Source: Blasia pusilla
Lineage: Eukaryota; Marchantiophyta; Marchantiopsida; Blasiales
Direction: 5' to 3'
DNA: 64,000 nt
Assembly (NCBI GenBank): GCA_050084515.1
Contig: CM114272.1
Span: forward strand, 36,208,001-36,272,000
Shown here: one piece after another, positions 1 through 11,268 of the stretch
How positions within the stretch are numbered: position 1 is the first letter of the stretch
How the letters are laid out: every line of letters starts with the position of its first letter
The notes under the pieces: model-generated
Databases searched by the model: none
The model's input: the letters and a program-made list of their open reading frames with translations, nothing else
What the model was told of the DNA's origin: nothing
Translations under genes and position numbers: made by a program

Positions 1-448
1 GACCGGTAGTACCCACATGTGGGACAGGTGTGTCGACATCATGAGGAGTCGGAGAGACGACTCCTATTCCAATTCAGGTGGAGCCAATGTCGACCACGTT
101 GTAGGAGGTGGCAACTAGGGTGAGAGAGACTTCGTTGTTTTCCGCCATGGAGTTGGCAACGTTGGGAGTTGGACCAGCAAAGGTGTTCCGACTGGCTCTC
201 CAGGTTGTCTGAGCGTGGAGAGGTGATTGCCTCTTGTTCAGAGGTAGTTGAGGAGGTGGTGGAATTGCTCTCGGAGCGGGTGCTCGGGACGTTCCCCACT
301 GAGTCATGGCATGCGGTGGCAATGAAGTTACTAGATATGCCAGCTAGGCCTACGATAAAGCAAGCCATGATCACACCAATGGTGGTTTTGGATCACCGAG
401 CAGAAGTTTTTTTCTTGGTTAGTCCCACACATCCTCCCATAGCGCATC

Positions 449-875
449 CTACTTGATTCGGGAGTGCAACCCTTGATGTTAGGGAAGTCGGCGTATTTAA
501 TTGGTGTTGGGTTTACATAAAGGTGACATCGAGCGTTGTCCCTTTCAAATACAGACCTCTATTGGGGGCGTATCATCCACGCAGTACATGACTCGACAGG
601 AGTTGGTGGTCAGACTCCAACCAGAGCATGAGTCGGATAGTGCAATGGTGCGTACTCGAGCGATTACGAAACGGACACATTTGTATGATGTGTTGGTAGG
701 GAGTACAATGTTGTATCCTCTTGGTTTCATTCTTGATTTTTGGGAGGAGATGGTTTCTTATCGGCCAAGGTGGCGATCAAGTGACAGACGGATGAGCCAT
801 CTATTGATATTGTTTGCATGGAGTAGTGGTCGTCGACCACGTTGGCCGCATTCACAAGTAGTGTTGGCTGATTAG
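449..875 (+). pseudogene. retropepsin (aspartic protease) of family A element, broken
   Basis: Reading from 449 gives LLDSGVQPLMLGK, with the retropepsin active-site triplet Asp-Ser-Gly at 455-463. After a stop near 507 the homologous reading resumes in the frame containing ERCPFQIQTSIGG and then YDVLVGSTMLYPLGF (about 680-730), which fits the end of the protease fold, followed by a WEE-containing linker. Retropepsins act as homodimers and cut the Gag-Pol polyprotein. The same layout occurs on the minus strand near 34.67 kb and 27.05 kb. Unlike those two copies, this one keeps the Gly of the active-site triplet. The open frame ends at TGA/TAG codons near 873-878. The family call is firm; activity is not expected. 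Confidence 0.75.
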
Positions 876-1089
876 TAGGGTTCGGGGAGAGGAGCACACA
901 TGTGGAGAAAATTCCCGAAGATGATAGTCCCACGGAGAGACATGACAGGGTGGGTGTCTCTTTCCATGGTGCGGAGATTCTTTATTATTGTTGGGGACGA
1001 GCGTTGAGATGCGTGGAGTGCATACAATCGTGTGAGGCAAGCGTGGAGCTGGGTCTATGTTTGGAGTAGGGTACAAGAGTGTTAGATCT

Positions 1090-1165
1090 CTTTGGAGGGA
1101 TCAACACCCCGGGTTGCTGCAGTGTGGCAGTGTTGCGGGGATGACCAATGGTGCTAGATGTGTAT
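1090..1165 (+). pseudogene. decayed PHD-finger tail of family A polyprotein
   Basis: This short stretch lines up with the C-terminal PHD finger of the other family A copy (60.41-60.56 kb, minus strand). The pairing of the region around GGGATCAACACCCCGGG with the Asp-Gly-Cys-Ser-Pro-Gly-Trp-His section, and the near-identical GATGTGTATAG ending, are what I rely on. Most zinc ligands are lost and a TAG lies inside the last Cys pair. Alone it would not be recognisable. Confidence 0.45.
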
Positions 1166-1233
1166 AGGATAGGAGATCTTGTCAGGTACATATGTGTGTG
1201 CTATCTGGAGTTAGGGGGACCCAACTGCCACCT

Positions 1234-1243
1234 AGGGGGGCGG
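1234..1243 (+). other. polypurine tract (plus-strand primer site)
   Basis: AGGGGGGCGG lies directly before the LTR start at 1245. The matching site in the second family A copy is AGGAGGGCGG, on the minus strand directly before 60363. Position and purine content fit the primer for plus-strand synthesis in LTR retroelements. Confidence 0.6.
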
Positions 1244-1244
1244 T

Positions 1245-3197
1245 TGTGGGGTCCTAGTGTATATGCATGAGTATGTTTCATTTATGTGTGGATCTTCCCG
1301 TTTGTTGGGGAAGATCGATGTTGTGTGGTATGTAGTTTTGACCAGCGATATGGATTGTGTAGCGATGTGTATGCGTACGACAATTGTCACATCTTATTTC
1401 GACGTAGGTAGAGTTCTATCGCATCGACGGCATAGAGAGTCAGTGGTTTTTTCGGGTGTAACTTCGCCCCGAGATGTCGGTTGAGGTTGGCGACAGGTCT
1501 GTTATATCGAAAACGTCTTTTATGGAAATTTTCCTATTTTGGTTTTAGTCCGAAAGGTGACCGTTGACTGAGTCAAAGGTCACTCGATAACCTGTGCACG
1601 CAGGTTATCTTTAATAGGGCTATTTTTTGGGGAAAAGCCTTTTGGCTCTTCCTAAGGGTATAAGAGTGAGGAAGATGGCTTTCTGTAATGTACAAGCGTT
1701 TCTATTTTATAGTCGTTTTAATAAGTTCGATCCCCAAGAGGATCATTGTTTGATGAAAAGAGAGTTCGGAAAAGAGAGTTCGGAATTACAATTCTGTTGT
1801 AATAGTTGGATTTAAATGTGTGTGAGTAATATTCAATGTCTTATCAATATCTTCTGATCTTTCTTAGTACCAAAGGATCTTTCCTCGATTCTCTCTAGTG
1901 GAATTGACAGCATGTTCAGGTAGATTTTCCTCTCGACATCAAGAAACCTCATAGAGATCTCAACACAAAAGTTGGCTTCTCCTACTTTTGGAACTCAATC
2001 CATCTCGGCAGGTCTTTCTCTGTCAAACAGATTTCCTACAACTCAGGTTGATTATTTCACTGATGAGAAAGGTGCGCCTGATTCACTCTTCACTCTGCAG
2101 ACCCAAAAAGAATATTCAGACATAAGCATCGCACATCAGAATGAATGAATGATTGCTTTACTATTCCATCAAGAACGAGAAAGCTTCAAAGTGTATACAA
2201 GCTCGAGAGGGTACTACTCTCTTGCTCGGACCATTCCTATAACATAAGGACTTCGTAAGAGAATGATGATTATGGCTTCTGCCTTGCTTCTTAAATATTC
2301 GCTGGAGTGGAAGTGATCCAAAGATTCAAAACGTTCTTGATGAAGCTAGTGTCTCTTCACTATTTCTAACTACTACGATCTATGGTTCTCTTAGCTTTTC
2401 CTACAATCCCTGTGAATCCGCGGTACAAAACTGTCCTAACTACCGATTTGATACAAAGGGTTGCTTGAAATCACAGTCCTTCTTAGCTTCGCTTCGCTGG
2501 ACTTCATGAGGACGAAGTACTCCATGCTTCGTTCTTATTTCCGGTGCTTCGTGCTTCGTACAAGAGCGAAGTACTTCTTTCTTCTTTTCTTCGTTATGCT
2601 TCGTTATGTAGCAAAGCACTTCGTAGACAGAGCTTCGTACATCTTCGTTGAGCTTCGTTTGGAGTCAGGAGACTTTGTTGTTGCGTTTTCCTCTCCTCTA
2701 AGGCAAATCCTTGATCTTCCATCTCTCTGCCTTGTCCTAGGAGCTTCGTGATTCACTCATTCTTCCTCATAATAATAAATAATTATAATCAAAATCATAT
2801 TGTACAAGAGTCTTCGTTGAATAAAAAGATATATTCTTCAAGAGTACAAAATTATGGGTATCACACTTTCCCAAGCCATCTTTCTCATATTGAGTCTTAG
2901 GAACGTCTCTCTTGCATAGACGTGTGTAGGTTTGTAGGAGTTAGGGTGCTAGCATCTGGATTCCCTCATAGTAGTGGGTGGATGTGGTTCGATATGCCGA
3001 TGTAGATTCATGAGTGTAGTTTTAGGCCGGGTGAGCCGTTTTACTATTTTTGATTTTGTTGTGGGATCCCAGTGTATATGCGTGAGTATGTTTCATTTAT
3101 GTGTGGATCTACCCGTATGTTGGGGAAGATCGGTGCTATGTGGTATGTAGATGTGACCAGCGATGTGGGTTGTGTAGCGATGTGTATACACACGACA
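1245..3197 (+). repeat. family A LTR, about 766 bp net, split by a nested solo LTR
   Basis: The LTR begins TGTGGGGTCC after the polypurine tract and ends CACGACA at 3197. Removing the nested insertion and its target duplication leaves about 766 bp, against 758 bp for the second copy at 59606-60363. About 140-150 bp at the start (1245-1386) recur at the end (3057-3197), so the LTR is a terminal direct repeat around a unique core of about 460 bp. The core holds GATAACCTG...CAGGTTATC (1586-1609), a GAAAAGCC/GGCTCTTC hairpin near 1632-1655 and a TATA-like GTATAAGAG near 1659. No second LTR of this element lies in the window. Confidence 0.75.
1684..2865. mobile_element. nested solo LTR (probably Ty1/copia), 1182 bp, TSD CTTTC
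   Basis: A segment starting TGTAATGTAC and ending GGTATCACA interrupts the family A LTR. It is flanked by direct repeats CTTTC at 1679-1683 and 2866-2870. The uninterrupted sequence is visible in the other family A LTR (59914-59937), so the insertion point is exact. Ends TG...CA, near-matching termini (TGTAAT versus TGTGAT read inward) and a 5-bp target duplication are the signature of an LTR; with no internal domain this is a solo LTR left by LTR-LTR recombination. The copia assignment is a guess. Its second half is rich in GCTTCG (nine copies at 2480-2750). Confidence 0.75.
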
Positions 3198-3401
3198 AAG
3201 ACCTTGAAGAATCTTTTTTTTTCTTTTGGGTATAAATTTTTTCGAGGCATTGTATTTAAGTTTGATAGAGCGGTTTGAAGAGAATGATATCATTGGGGCC
3301 TTCAAGATCCTTAATCCACTACACGTACCTTCTCAAATAGTAGGTTTGAGGGAATGGGGACTAAAGGATTTGGTTATGTTATGTCAACATTATATGTGCG
3401 A

Positions 3402-3832
3402 GGTTGCATGGAAACGGAAAAGTCCTCGAATATGCCTCGCCCGCACCCGAGCCTGCCCCAGGGCCCATCGCATAGACCCGAGTTGACAAAGCCCATACCT
3501 GTTGCGCGGCCCGTGGCACGCCGACAACTAGGCCCGTAAGGCGGGTTTGGCCCCCATTGGCTGGGCTGAGGTTTGCGTAGGGCCTCTGCAAGGCCTGCAC
3601 ATGGCCCGTATGGCAGGATGCGGACGAGCCCTGCGCAGGCCGTGAGCCCATCCCCAACCTGCCATACGGGCCTTGGGCCTGAGCCCGCCCTGTAAGCTTG
3701 CCGTGGGACGCACAATGGGTGCAGGCTTCGTCAGCCCGAGCCTACGCGGCGGGCTTGAGTTCGGGTACACGGGCCTGTACAGCCATGGACATGAACATGG
3801 TTGTGGACACAGACTTTGTCCGTGTGCAAACC
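3402..3832. mobile_element. GC-rich TIR element (MITE-like)
   Basis: A GC-rich island in AT-rich DNA bounded by GGTTGCATGGAAACGGA at the left and TTTGTCCGTGTGCAAACC at the right, which are imperfect inverted ends. Inside, GGCCCGTATGGCAGG (3603-3617) pairs perfectly with 3658-3672, and GGCCCG/CGGGCC words recur on both strands. Related ends occur at 9748, 11269-11556, 11971 and 56938. No transposase is present and I cannot define a target duplication, so the superfamily is open. Confidence 0.5.
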
Positions 3833-5476
3833 TGATTATATAGTCATGGTAAACAAGCTTTGGTTGAGCCTGCAACTTTGAAGAGTAAGTTTATTGCATT
3901 TAAAATTCAAGAAAGTACAAAATGGAAGGATAAATCCTGCAAAGATTTATGGCTTATAATTTCTTGTAGTTTTATTTTAAATTTCAAGCGTTTGTAATCT
4001 TTATACTCTAGTAGACATAACCAAGGTCCAATGTGTGAGAGAGCTTTTAGCATCTAGAGTGTGATTAAGAATAACCTCATAAGTTATTTAGGCAGTAAGC
4101 ATTTGGATGGTCTTCTAAGAGTAAACATAAAAGGGTTGTGTGAGAGTTATGATGATGTCTTGTTAGATTCTATCCATATTTGGAAGAATTTCAAAGAATT
4201 CAGGTATTTGTATGCTAATCATGAATTGTACTTGTCGTCGAATTTGAAGAATCATGTGTGTGAAAAGAGTAGGTTTGCATCTTCCCCTTTTTATGATTTG
4301 TAGTTTGAATCAAACATTCTCTTGTAAACCCTTTCAACAAAATTTATTTACTATAGCACACATTTTGTAGAATAGGTTTTGAGACTTTTGGTCCCCAATA
4401 GGTGAAGGATAATATCAAGGTCAATCCTTGCCAAAAGTTAGTGAAAAAAGAAGAAGTGAATTAGGCACAAGCACTTAGGCAAAGAAGTAGAAAGTTAGAG
4501 GCCAGCTAATCAAAGAGACTCATGAGAGAAATTTGAAACCTCCAAACAACCACTGGAAAAAAAGTGGGAGATGCAAAACACATAAAGGAAACAAAGAAAT
4601 TCTGCTAGTAAAAGACTTGTCGATTTCATAAATGCAGGATGAAAACCGGTTTGGTTGAAATCAAACTAACAAGTGATGGTGGTAACCAGGAAAAAATGGG
4701 GAGCTCTAAAATTTGATGTGCTCATTGACATGAATCTTCCCAATTTGAGAGTTCATCTCTTGTCCATCCTTTCTCCAATAGTGAGAGGTTTTTCCATCCT
4801 CTTTTATTGGGCTCTATAATTCTTGTCCATGGCAAAAAATCAATTCTATTAACTAGAGGAGTCACATGAGCCAACTATAGTTAGCATTATGAGAACATGT
4901 TGGGGCGAGGCCTCCCATCTCGTCCACACAAATTGGGGCAAATAAACATATCCATGTTCTTATGAGCTCTCCTTCCATGAAGGCTTTTACAACAATTCCA
5001 TTTTCCTCCAACGGGAGAAACTTTTGTTGGAGGATAGACCTAGAACCGAAAAACTTTTACTTATCATGGGCAATAAAGGATGTCTTCACTTGAAGATTGA
5101 AGGAAGATTGGAAGAGGAGAATAGTAAATAAATTGATTCCAAATCAACCCTTGGATGTGGAGGACATCGTGGGCGAATGACTAGGCTAGGTGTTCATATC
5201 CGGGAGCTCGAGAGATCGAGGTTGGGCGCGAGCGGGGGAGCGATTGTTGAATGGTTTTTGAAGATGTTTGGAAACCATTATGAAAATTTGAATTTTTTTC
5301 CATTCCCCCGTAGAGTTGAAGTATCCTAAACATCAATGAGTGATATCGATTTTTGTCATATCGCTCTAAAAACGTTAGGATTGGATGTTATTAAAGAATT
5401 AGCAAGTAAAACTTTCGTTTTCATGGCTAACTTCATCTAGTTCAAAAAAATTTGTTTGGTTGATTTTAGAAGGAAA
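3833..5476. other. gene-free AT-rich intergenic DNA
   Basis: No coding region, RNA gene or repeat with definable ends was recognised. The open frame at 4061-4303 has no family features I know. Composition is strongly AT-rich with short A and T runs. Confidence 0.6.
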
Positions 5477-5691
5477 CTAGTAAAGTGCCCATACGATGCA
5501 CATGAAAGAAAAAAAGTGTTTGAAGAGCAAGTGTAAAGCTTGTGAGGGGAATAGATTAATGATGCTAGACAAAACTTCAAAATTTGTCTTGCTGCCAATA
5601 ACATGTGAAACATTTTTTTGTTGCCCAATTGCGAGAGAGAGAGAGAGAGGTGTTTGCAAATCAAGAAAACACTCTCCCATGATAATATAGA
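5477..5691 (-). mobile_element. short non-autonomous Helitron, 215 bp
   Basis: Read on the minus strand it starts TCTATATTATCATGGGAGAG and ends with GTGCATCGTATGGGCAC (short GTGC/GCAC hairpin) followed 8 bases later by CTAG. The base before is A and the base after is T, the A|T target typical of Helitrons. There are no terminal inverted repeats and no target duplication. Its first 47 bases are nearly the same as those of the element at 9126-9325. It encodes nothing; a Rep/helicase elsewhere must have moved it. Confidence 0.75.
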
Positions 5692-8672
5692 TTGATTGTT
5701 GCTCCAAAACTAGAGCACTCACCCGAGGCTATCACGGTTAACTGGAAACTCCATCCTAGTTGCAACCGCACCATCCCATGTCCGTGTTGACCTAACGAGG
5801 GGAAATTTGAGAATTGCCGTTTCATGTTCTCGATCATCTGCCAAAAACGATGGAATGTTCGAGGTCGCCTTTCTATTCGTATCGAAATAGCTGACCGGGA
5901 TTAAAAAAACTTTTCACGGACCGGGAATGAATAGGTTATTTAGAAAAAACTACCCGGACCCTCCACCACCCGCACCCCCGACAAATAGATATATTCTTAT
6001 AACCCATCACGAGCCAACTGCGGTTAGCCGGACAGGAACATGTCCGCGCGGCGAGACAGCAGCCCAGTGCAAATCGAACGGGCGACTCAGCGCGGTAAGT
6101 TTGACCGGGTCTTCGCCCCAAGTGACCGGCTGGTGAAAGCTGGCCAGCGCTGGAATCGTGGACCCAGCAGACGGACGAACCTACTTCAGGAACGGACGGA
6201 CGGACGGACGCACGGACGAGATTTATATATACTCCATGATCCATCCATCACTCACAAACGCAAAAGCAAACGCGGACACTCTACCGCAAACGCAAACACT
6301 CAAAAGCAAAAGCAAACGCAAACGCAAACACTAAAAAGCAAACGCAAACGCAAACGCAAAGAAGCGGGATGGAATATGACGAAAGTCGAGGCAGGCCCAT
6401 GAGCCGGACCGAAACATAATTCCGCGCGCATTGTAGATGACATTCTCCATCATCTCCTCGAGTGCTCCATAAATGATTGGCGTGTGGATACCCATGATAG
6501 CTGGCACTGCGACTTGCCAGCTGCTTACACACCCATACTCACTCACTCTACACCGCCACTACCAAACTGTGTCCTCTTCTTCTTGTTTGTTTCCTGCCAA
6601 TCCCAACTATATATCCAACACATGTCTAATGGCCTGGCTACCTTCACCCTACACAACGCCCTAGGCATACTAGGCATGCTGGGATAGGTTAGAAAGGGAT
6701 ACGCTAGGGTAGGGCCTCTAGTAGGAGTAGTCGTAGGGATGGGGTATGGGTGTCCATGTACATAAAGTTAATCGTTTGACCGTAAGCAGTTATACTCCAA
6801 GTTTTATATATATATATATATTTTTTTCCTTCCCCTTCCTTCCTTGGGGAGTATTGATAAGATTTGTTTGTTGTTCGTTCGTTGGTTGGTTGGAGGGTGT
6901 ACCGGGAAAGCCTCGTTTATGAATCTTTCTTGAACTTTGCATGAGGAGATGATTGGGGAGGTGCGTGAAAATGGCGGCCGTTGAACGGGCATGCGAGGGA
7001 GGAAATGGCGTGGCCTCGTTCCATGTCAAGATTGACTTTCCGTACTCCCTTCGGATGCGATGGATTCTTTCCATGTCCACTTATCTACTGGGAAGAGAGA
7101 ATCGACGAACGAAGCAAAGAAAATAAGAGAGGAGAGGAGAGGAGAAGAAAAGAGAAGAGAAATGAATGAATGAAAGGAGGAGTGGAGAAAGAAATGTCCT
7201 CCCTCCGGAAAGAGAGAGACACTGGATCGGAAAAGCTCCACTTCTAATGAGCACGGGGAACTTCAAATCATGGCTTTGCTCGGGTGGGCGAAGGAACAGG
7301 TGGCACTTAGCCGGAGTGACCGTCGGAATGAAGAAACAAAGAGCATTCGGAGAGTCCCGATGGTGGAACTCACACCCACTTCTCCATGACAAGAGATAGA
7401 GAGAGTCGAGGACTTGCAGTTTTGGGGAATATGAAAGAGTGGAATCCGGGAAAAGTAGCATACCAATAGAGGGACCCCTTTCCGAACTTGCACCCGCGGA
7501 CGACATAAAAGAGCCGACGATCCTTATAGAATTTGAATGAATGGTGGCATATGAGATCTTCCGATTGCTCGCATCAACACTTCAACAACCACAACCCAAA
7601 GGGAATATCTTCTTAGATACCCCCTTTCTCATGGGATTATGGCCACGGCCATGACCGTTGTCCCCAAATGAGACCTAGATGCCTTGATATTTTGTTTGGA
7701 TATTGAAATGAATCTGGATTTCGCTTCCCGACTCATCATTCCCCTTTGATTATGTGAGCTTCCAAAACTCCACGTGAGAGAAAACATACGGGCATCGCAA
7801 CCAAATGCACTCCAAACACCATTCTTCCCATGTGACTTGACTCTCTTACTGGGGTTAAAACAAGTTAGGCTTCCAAAACTCGAAGAAAGAGAAATGGGGG
7901 CATCGGAATGGAGTGCACTCCAAATTAACGCCATCATTACTCATTGGCGCTGGCTATGATAGAGGCAATAATGGTAATGATGCATGGCACATTAAAGATG
8001 GCAGGCTATGGTTCTAGAGGTGAATGAATGAATCAACTCCACTCCATTCCATTCCAAAGCCTTGTCAGAAAGTTCAAAGTTGTGGAAAGATTTAGTGCTC
8101 TCTTGGCCAAGTGACGGCGATGTTGATGATTGAATGCTTGAATTTGATTTCTTTTCTCTTTCAAAAGTAAATCGAAAATGTCGAAATGGCCAAAACCTTC
8201 AGTTCTTGCTCGAGATCACTTATTCCATTGTAATACATGCACCGTAAATAAGACGGTTCAATTCCACTGTAGGAGGTTCCATTACCATATTTCTGCCAAT
8301 TTACTTCTGCCCTCTCAAGTGAGATTTAAACATCCCCAAGACGTCTCTAAAACGATTAGTCCACCTCAATAATGACACTCTTCGGACTCGTCCTCCTCCA
8401 GAATTCACATGAGCTTCACCATCACTTGAGGAGAGATGGAATGGCCTTCTCGTTAGAGGTGCCCTTCTCCCATCCATCATGCTAGCACCTCCATGTTAAG
8501 GCGTCTCAATCGGGGATGAAAAATGAAGGTATTAATATTTGGGGAGATCCTGGTTATTAGTAAATCTAGTTGGTTGAAATTAGATTTTTCTGTTCATTTT
8601 TTCAGTTGTGTAAAAAGACAGAGTTTGGAAAAGGTACTACTGCTTTGTGCATAATATCCAAAAATCCATTCA
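5692..8672. other. gene-free stretch with microsatellites
   Basis: No gene is supported. It holds a CGGA run (about 6195-6213), a GCAAAC-type repeat (6252-6361), a TA run (about 6806-6822), a purine-rich GAGAGGA tract (about 7110-7180), and an imperfect duplication of about 118 bp in which GCTTCCAAAACTC recurs near 7750 and 7868. The open frames here are low-complexity or antisense shadows. Confidence 0.55.
6252..6361. repeat. GCAAAC-type microsatellite
   Basis: About 110 bp of AACGCAAA / GCAAAAGCAAAC units on the plus strand, interrupted by short CACTC pieces. The long frames covering it translate to KQKQTQTQ-like peptides and are not genes. Confidence 0.85.
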
Positions 8673-8893
8673 TCTCTACTATTATGAGAGAATTTCCGCT
8701 TGATTTTAGAGCACCTCTCCTTCTTACACTTTTCTCGCTCGTATTCTTAAATTTTTTGGGGGTTTGGTAAGGGGTTTTAGTTAAGTTGCATCACTCAAGG
8801 GTGAGTTCTACTGCCACACATTTTAGGTTAAGGAAGGGTAATTTAAGTTATCCATCTTGCCCTAATCCATGCATCGCATGGGCATCGATTGGA
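8673..8893 (+). mobile_element. Helitron-like element, worn 3' end
   Basis: After an A, the sequence TCTCTACTATTATGAGAGAA matches the 5' end type of the neighbouring Helitrons. About 200 bp later GCATCGCATGGGCATCGATTG resembles their 3' hairpin, but CTAG is changed. The right boundary is approximate. Confidence 0.45.
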
Positions 8894-9125
8894 AAATTGG
8901 AATTATCATTTACGGCTGTAAAATATTGGAAACATATCAGGTTACTAGAGAGAGGGAAAAAAAAGCACTCAAACCCTAGAGAGTAAATACCCATCTTGAG
9001 AATTGATCGTTGATTCTTTTAAGTTTGAAGGGTTATTCGAAGTAAAAGGGCTTGCATGTTATAATTTACTTAGAAATTTTGGATTTCGGGATAATGGGCT
9101 ATGCATACGTATTTTTTCGGGCCCA

Positions 9126-9325
9126 TCTATATTATTATTGGAGAGTGCCTTCTTGATTTGCAAACACCTCTCTACTTGACATGTGGCAACCAGGCAGCAA
9201 GAAAATATTTCTTATTGTATGGGCAACAAGAAAATGATTTCTATTCCACGGGCAGCAAGAAAAAAACATTTGTGTGCAAAAGGATTGGTCCTTCACTTCT
9301 GTGCATGGCACGAGCTTCACACTAG
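9126..9325 (+). mobile_element. short non-autonomous Helitron, 200 bp
   Basis: It starts TCTATATTATTATTGGAGAG after an A and ends GTGCATGGCAC (hairpin) ... ACACTAG before a T. Length, ends and A|T target match the elements at 5477-5691 and 24340-24544. The interior repeats GGGCAACAAGAAAA/GGGCAGCAAGAAAA units. No protein is encoded. Confidence 0.75.
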
Positions 9326-9747
9326 TTTGACACTATTTGCTCGAGCCCAAACGTTTGAAATGCCGATGTTATTTCTTCCCATGAGGCTTAGAAAAAAAAA
9401 TGTCTACTAAGGGACCTCATCAAATAAATAATATGGTGCCATATTATATGGGATGCTCATGCCTCTCAGGTAGGAATGAGTTTTTTCTATTAGTCCATAA
9501 TTATGGGTTGAAAAAATTAATGGCATAATATCAATTTATATGCACATAAGGTGTAGAATGCAATTTGAATTTCGTATGGAAAAGAAGGGTTTAAAGGGTT
9601 ACCAAATGTATGTGTTGCTAAAAGTATTTTGCACCAAGGATAAAGAACCATGAACCAACACATAACTGTCAAACTTGTTCAATTTTATTTTAGGTAAGTA
9701 GTTAATTCCTTTTAAAAAATTTCATAAATTGGGTCATTAATAAGTAT

Positions 9748-9905
9748 GGTTGCACAAAAACGGACAAGTTTGTTCCTAAGAAGGACATAGATTGATAAGT
9801 CTGGACATGTTGAAGGACATGCATTGCGAACGGTGGGACCCACACTTATAGTTGAAGATGGAAGGCAGAGTAAGGGAGAGTGGGGCAATAAAGGGGGATC
9901 CATGC
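9748..9905 (+). mobile_element. left-half copy of the GGTTGCA TIR element
   Basis: It starts GGTTGCACAAAAACGGACAAG, nearly identical to the left end at 11269, and stays similar through the GGGACCCACACTTATAG and GGAAGGCA stretches for about 150 bp. No matching right end follows, so it is truncated. Confidence 0.5.
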
Positions 9906-11268
9906 TTGCTCTTTCTATGTTCTTTTTTTTCCATTCAATGCCATGATTTAAGTCGGGTTTCTCAAAGCTTGCCAACTTTGTTTTCTTGAGTGAATTTTAC
10001 AAAAAAGGTGAAAAACAACCATATCCCTAAACAAGGTATTGTGGAAGGTAAAACATGAGGGTTATGAAAATTTCAAGTTGTGCAAAAAACCAAGCGTAGA
10101 ATCACTAGCAAATTTTTTTAATTACTCACTTGTGGTTGTTGTGGAAGATTTTACTTTGTTGGAAATTTGGTTGGAAAACTGAGCACCTAGCTTGAATCCC
10201 ACACCATATAACAAATGAGGTATCTCAAACCAATAGCAAAGGTCCCAAACTCACTATCCCCATTTGTTGTTAAAGAGCCTTGGGATGGGGTGGGATGAGG
10301 GTACTTATATCCCATCAATTTCCTTCGTTGCTAATGGATCTTGCCAAACAAAGGCTCCCTATGAAGATACCTTGAGTCTCTTGCCCCTGCCCTATGCATT
10401 TTTTTAAAACTCGATCGAATGGTATTTTTTCGTTGTGCCTCTATGAAACCACAAGTCTCTTTTCTTTTCATAGAGATGTGAGCCATCCTATTCATGGAAA
10501 TTGTGTTTATACAACTTTGAGATGGTGTTATTTCTTGTCATTGCCACTACATCATTTGATTTTTATTTCCATGCAAGAATGAGACTAATTAATCAAAACT
10601 CTCCCCTAACGCCATATTCTTTCTACTCACAAATAACTCTACTCCATTTTAGAATAAATTAAGATGTAAGGGTAATCATACAAGACATTATGCAAGATAT
10701 TATGTTTTTTATTCCTCATGAGAAGGACATTAATTATTCCATAATGGTTTCCCTTATTAGAAACATCTATGTATGATTGGAGAGATTGATGTTATCAAAG
10801 TTAAAGATCCTACATAAGAGTCCATGCAAGCATATGGGGTAGCACGTGGAAGTTATTTACTCATTGATTTCTACAAGGAGTAGCGAAAATGACAAGAAGG
10901 AAGGTTATCTATAGAGTCATCTTCACAAGGGACTTTATTTTGTCCCACACCTATTAGCTATTGATATGTGTGGGGCCATCGACAAGAGCCAAAGACATTG
11001 TGTCATAGAGTTTAACCCATAGGGATAGGTAGGGAGAGGGAACCCTTGTCTCCTCCCCCTATAGTTGCTCCTAAGGTTTTCCAGGGGAATCCCAACTTTA
11101 CCATCATCCACCATGATCTTCGTTTTGGCCCACAACCCAAATGTGATAAATCCGAAAACCTAAATTTGACTAGTTAACCCCCAAGATGGTTTGCGGAAGT
11201 CTCTCCGAGAGTTTTAAGATTTCCCACATCTTGACTTCCCGAAACACATCTTGGAACTTTAATGTCGT
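9906..11268. other. gene-free AT-rich DNA
   Basis: No gene or bounded repeat recognised. Short open frames such as 10394-10582 and 10935-11135 lack recognisable domains. Confidence 0.55.

Larger units (their letters stand above)
1..3197 (+). mobile_element. Ty3/gypsy family A remnant (internal deletion derivative) with 3' LTR
   Basis: This is the 3' part of a Ty3/gypsy element lying on the plus strand and entering the window from the left. It holds a gag-protease linker (about 1-440), a retropepsin (about 449-780), an unassigned stretch, a worn PHD-finger tail (about 1090-1165), a polypurine tract (AGGGGGGCGG, 1234-1243) and the LTR (1245-3197). Methyltransferase, reverse transcriptase and integrase are missing, so the element lost several kilobases between protease and C-terminus. 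Assignment rests on parallel similarity to the minus-strand copies at 26.8-37.2 and 59.6-64 kb: the linker shares patterns such as VEEVVELL, and the tail shares the TAGATGTGTATAG stop region and the polypurine tract with the copy at 60.4 kb. Many stops and frameshifts make it non-functional. Confidence 0.8.

Noticed and set aside
3374-3715. 113-codon minus-strand frame rich in Pro, Gly and Arg
   Set aside because: It falls inside the GC-rich TIR element and arises from GGCCCG repeats.
6252-6361. CRISPR-like or other regular array
   Set aside because: Units are short and continuous with no spacers; it is a simple microsatellite in a eukaryotic genome.
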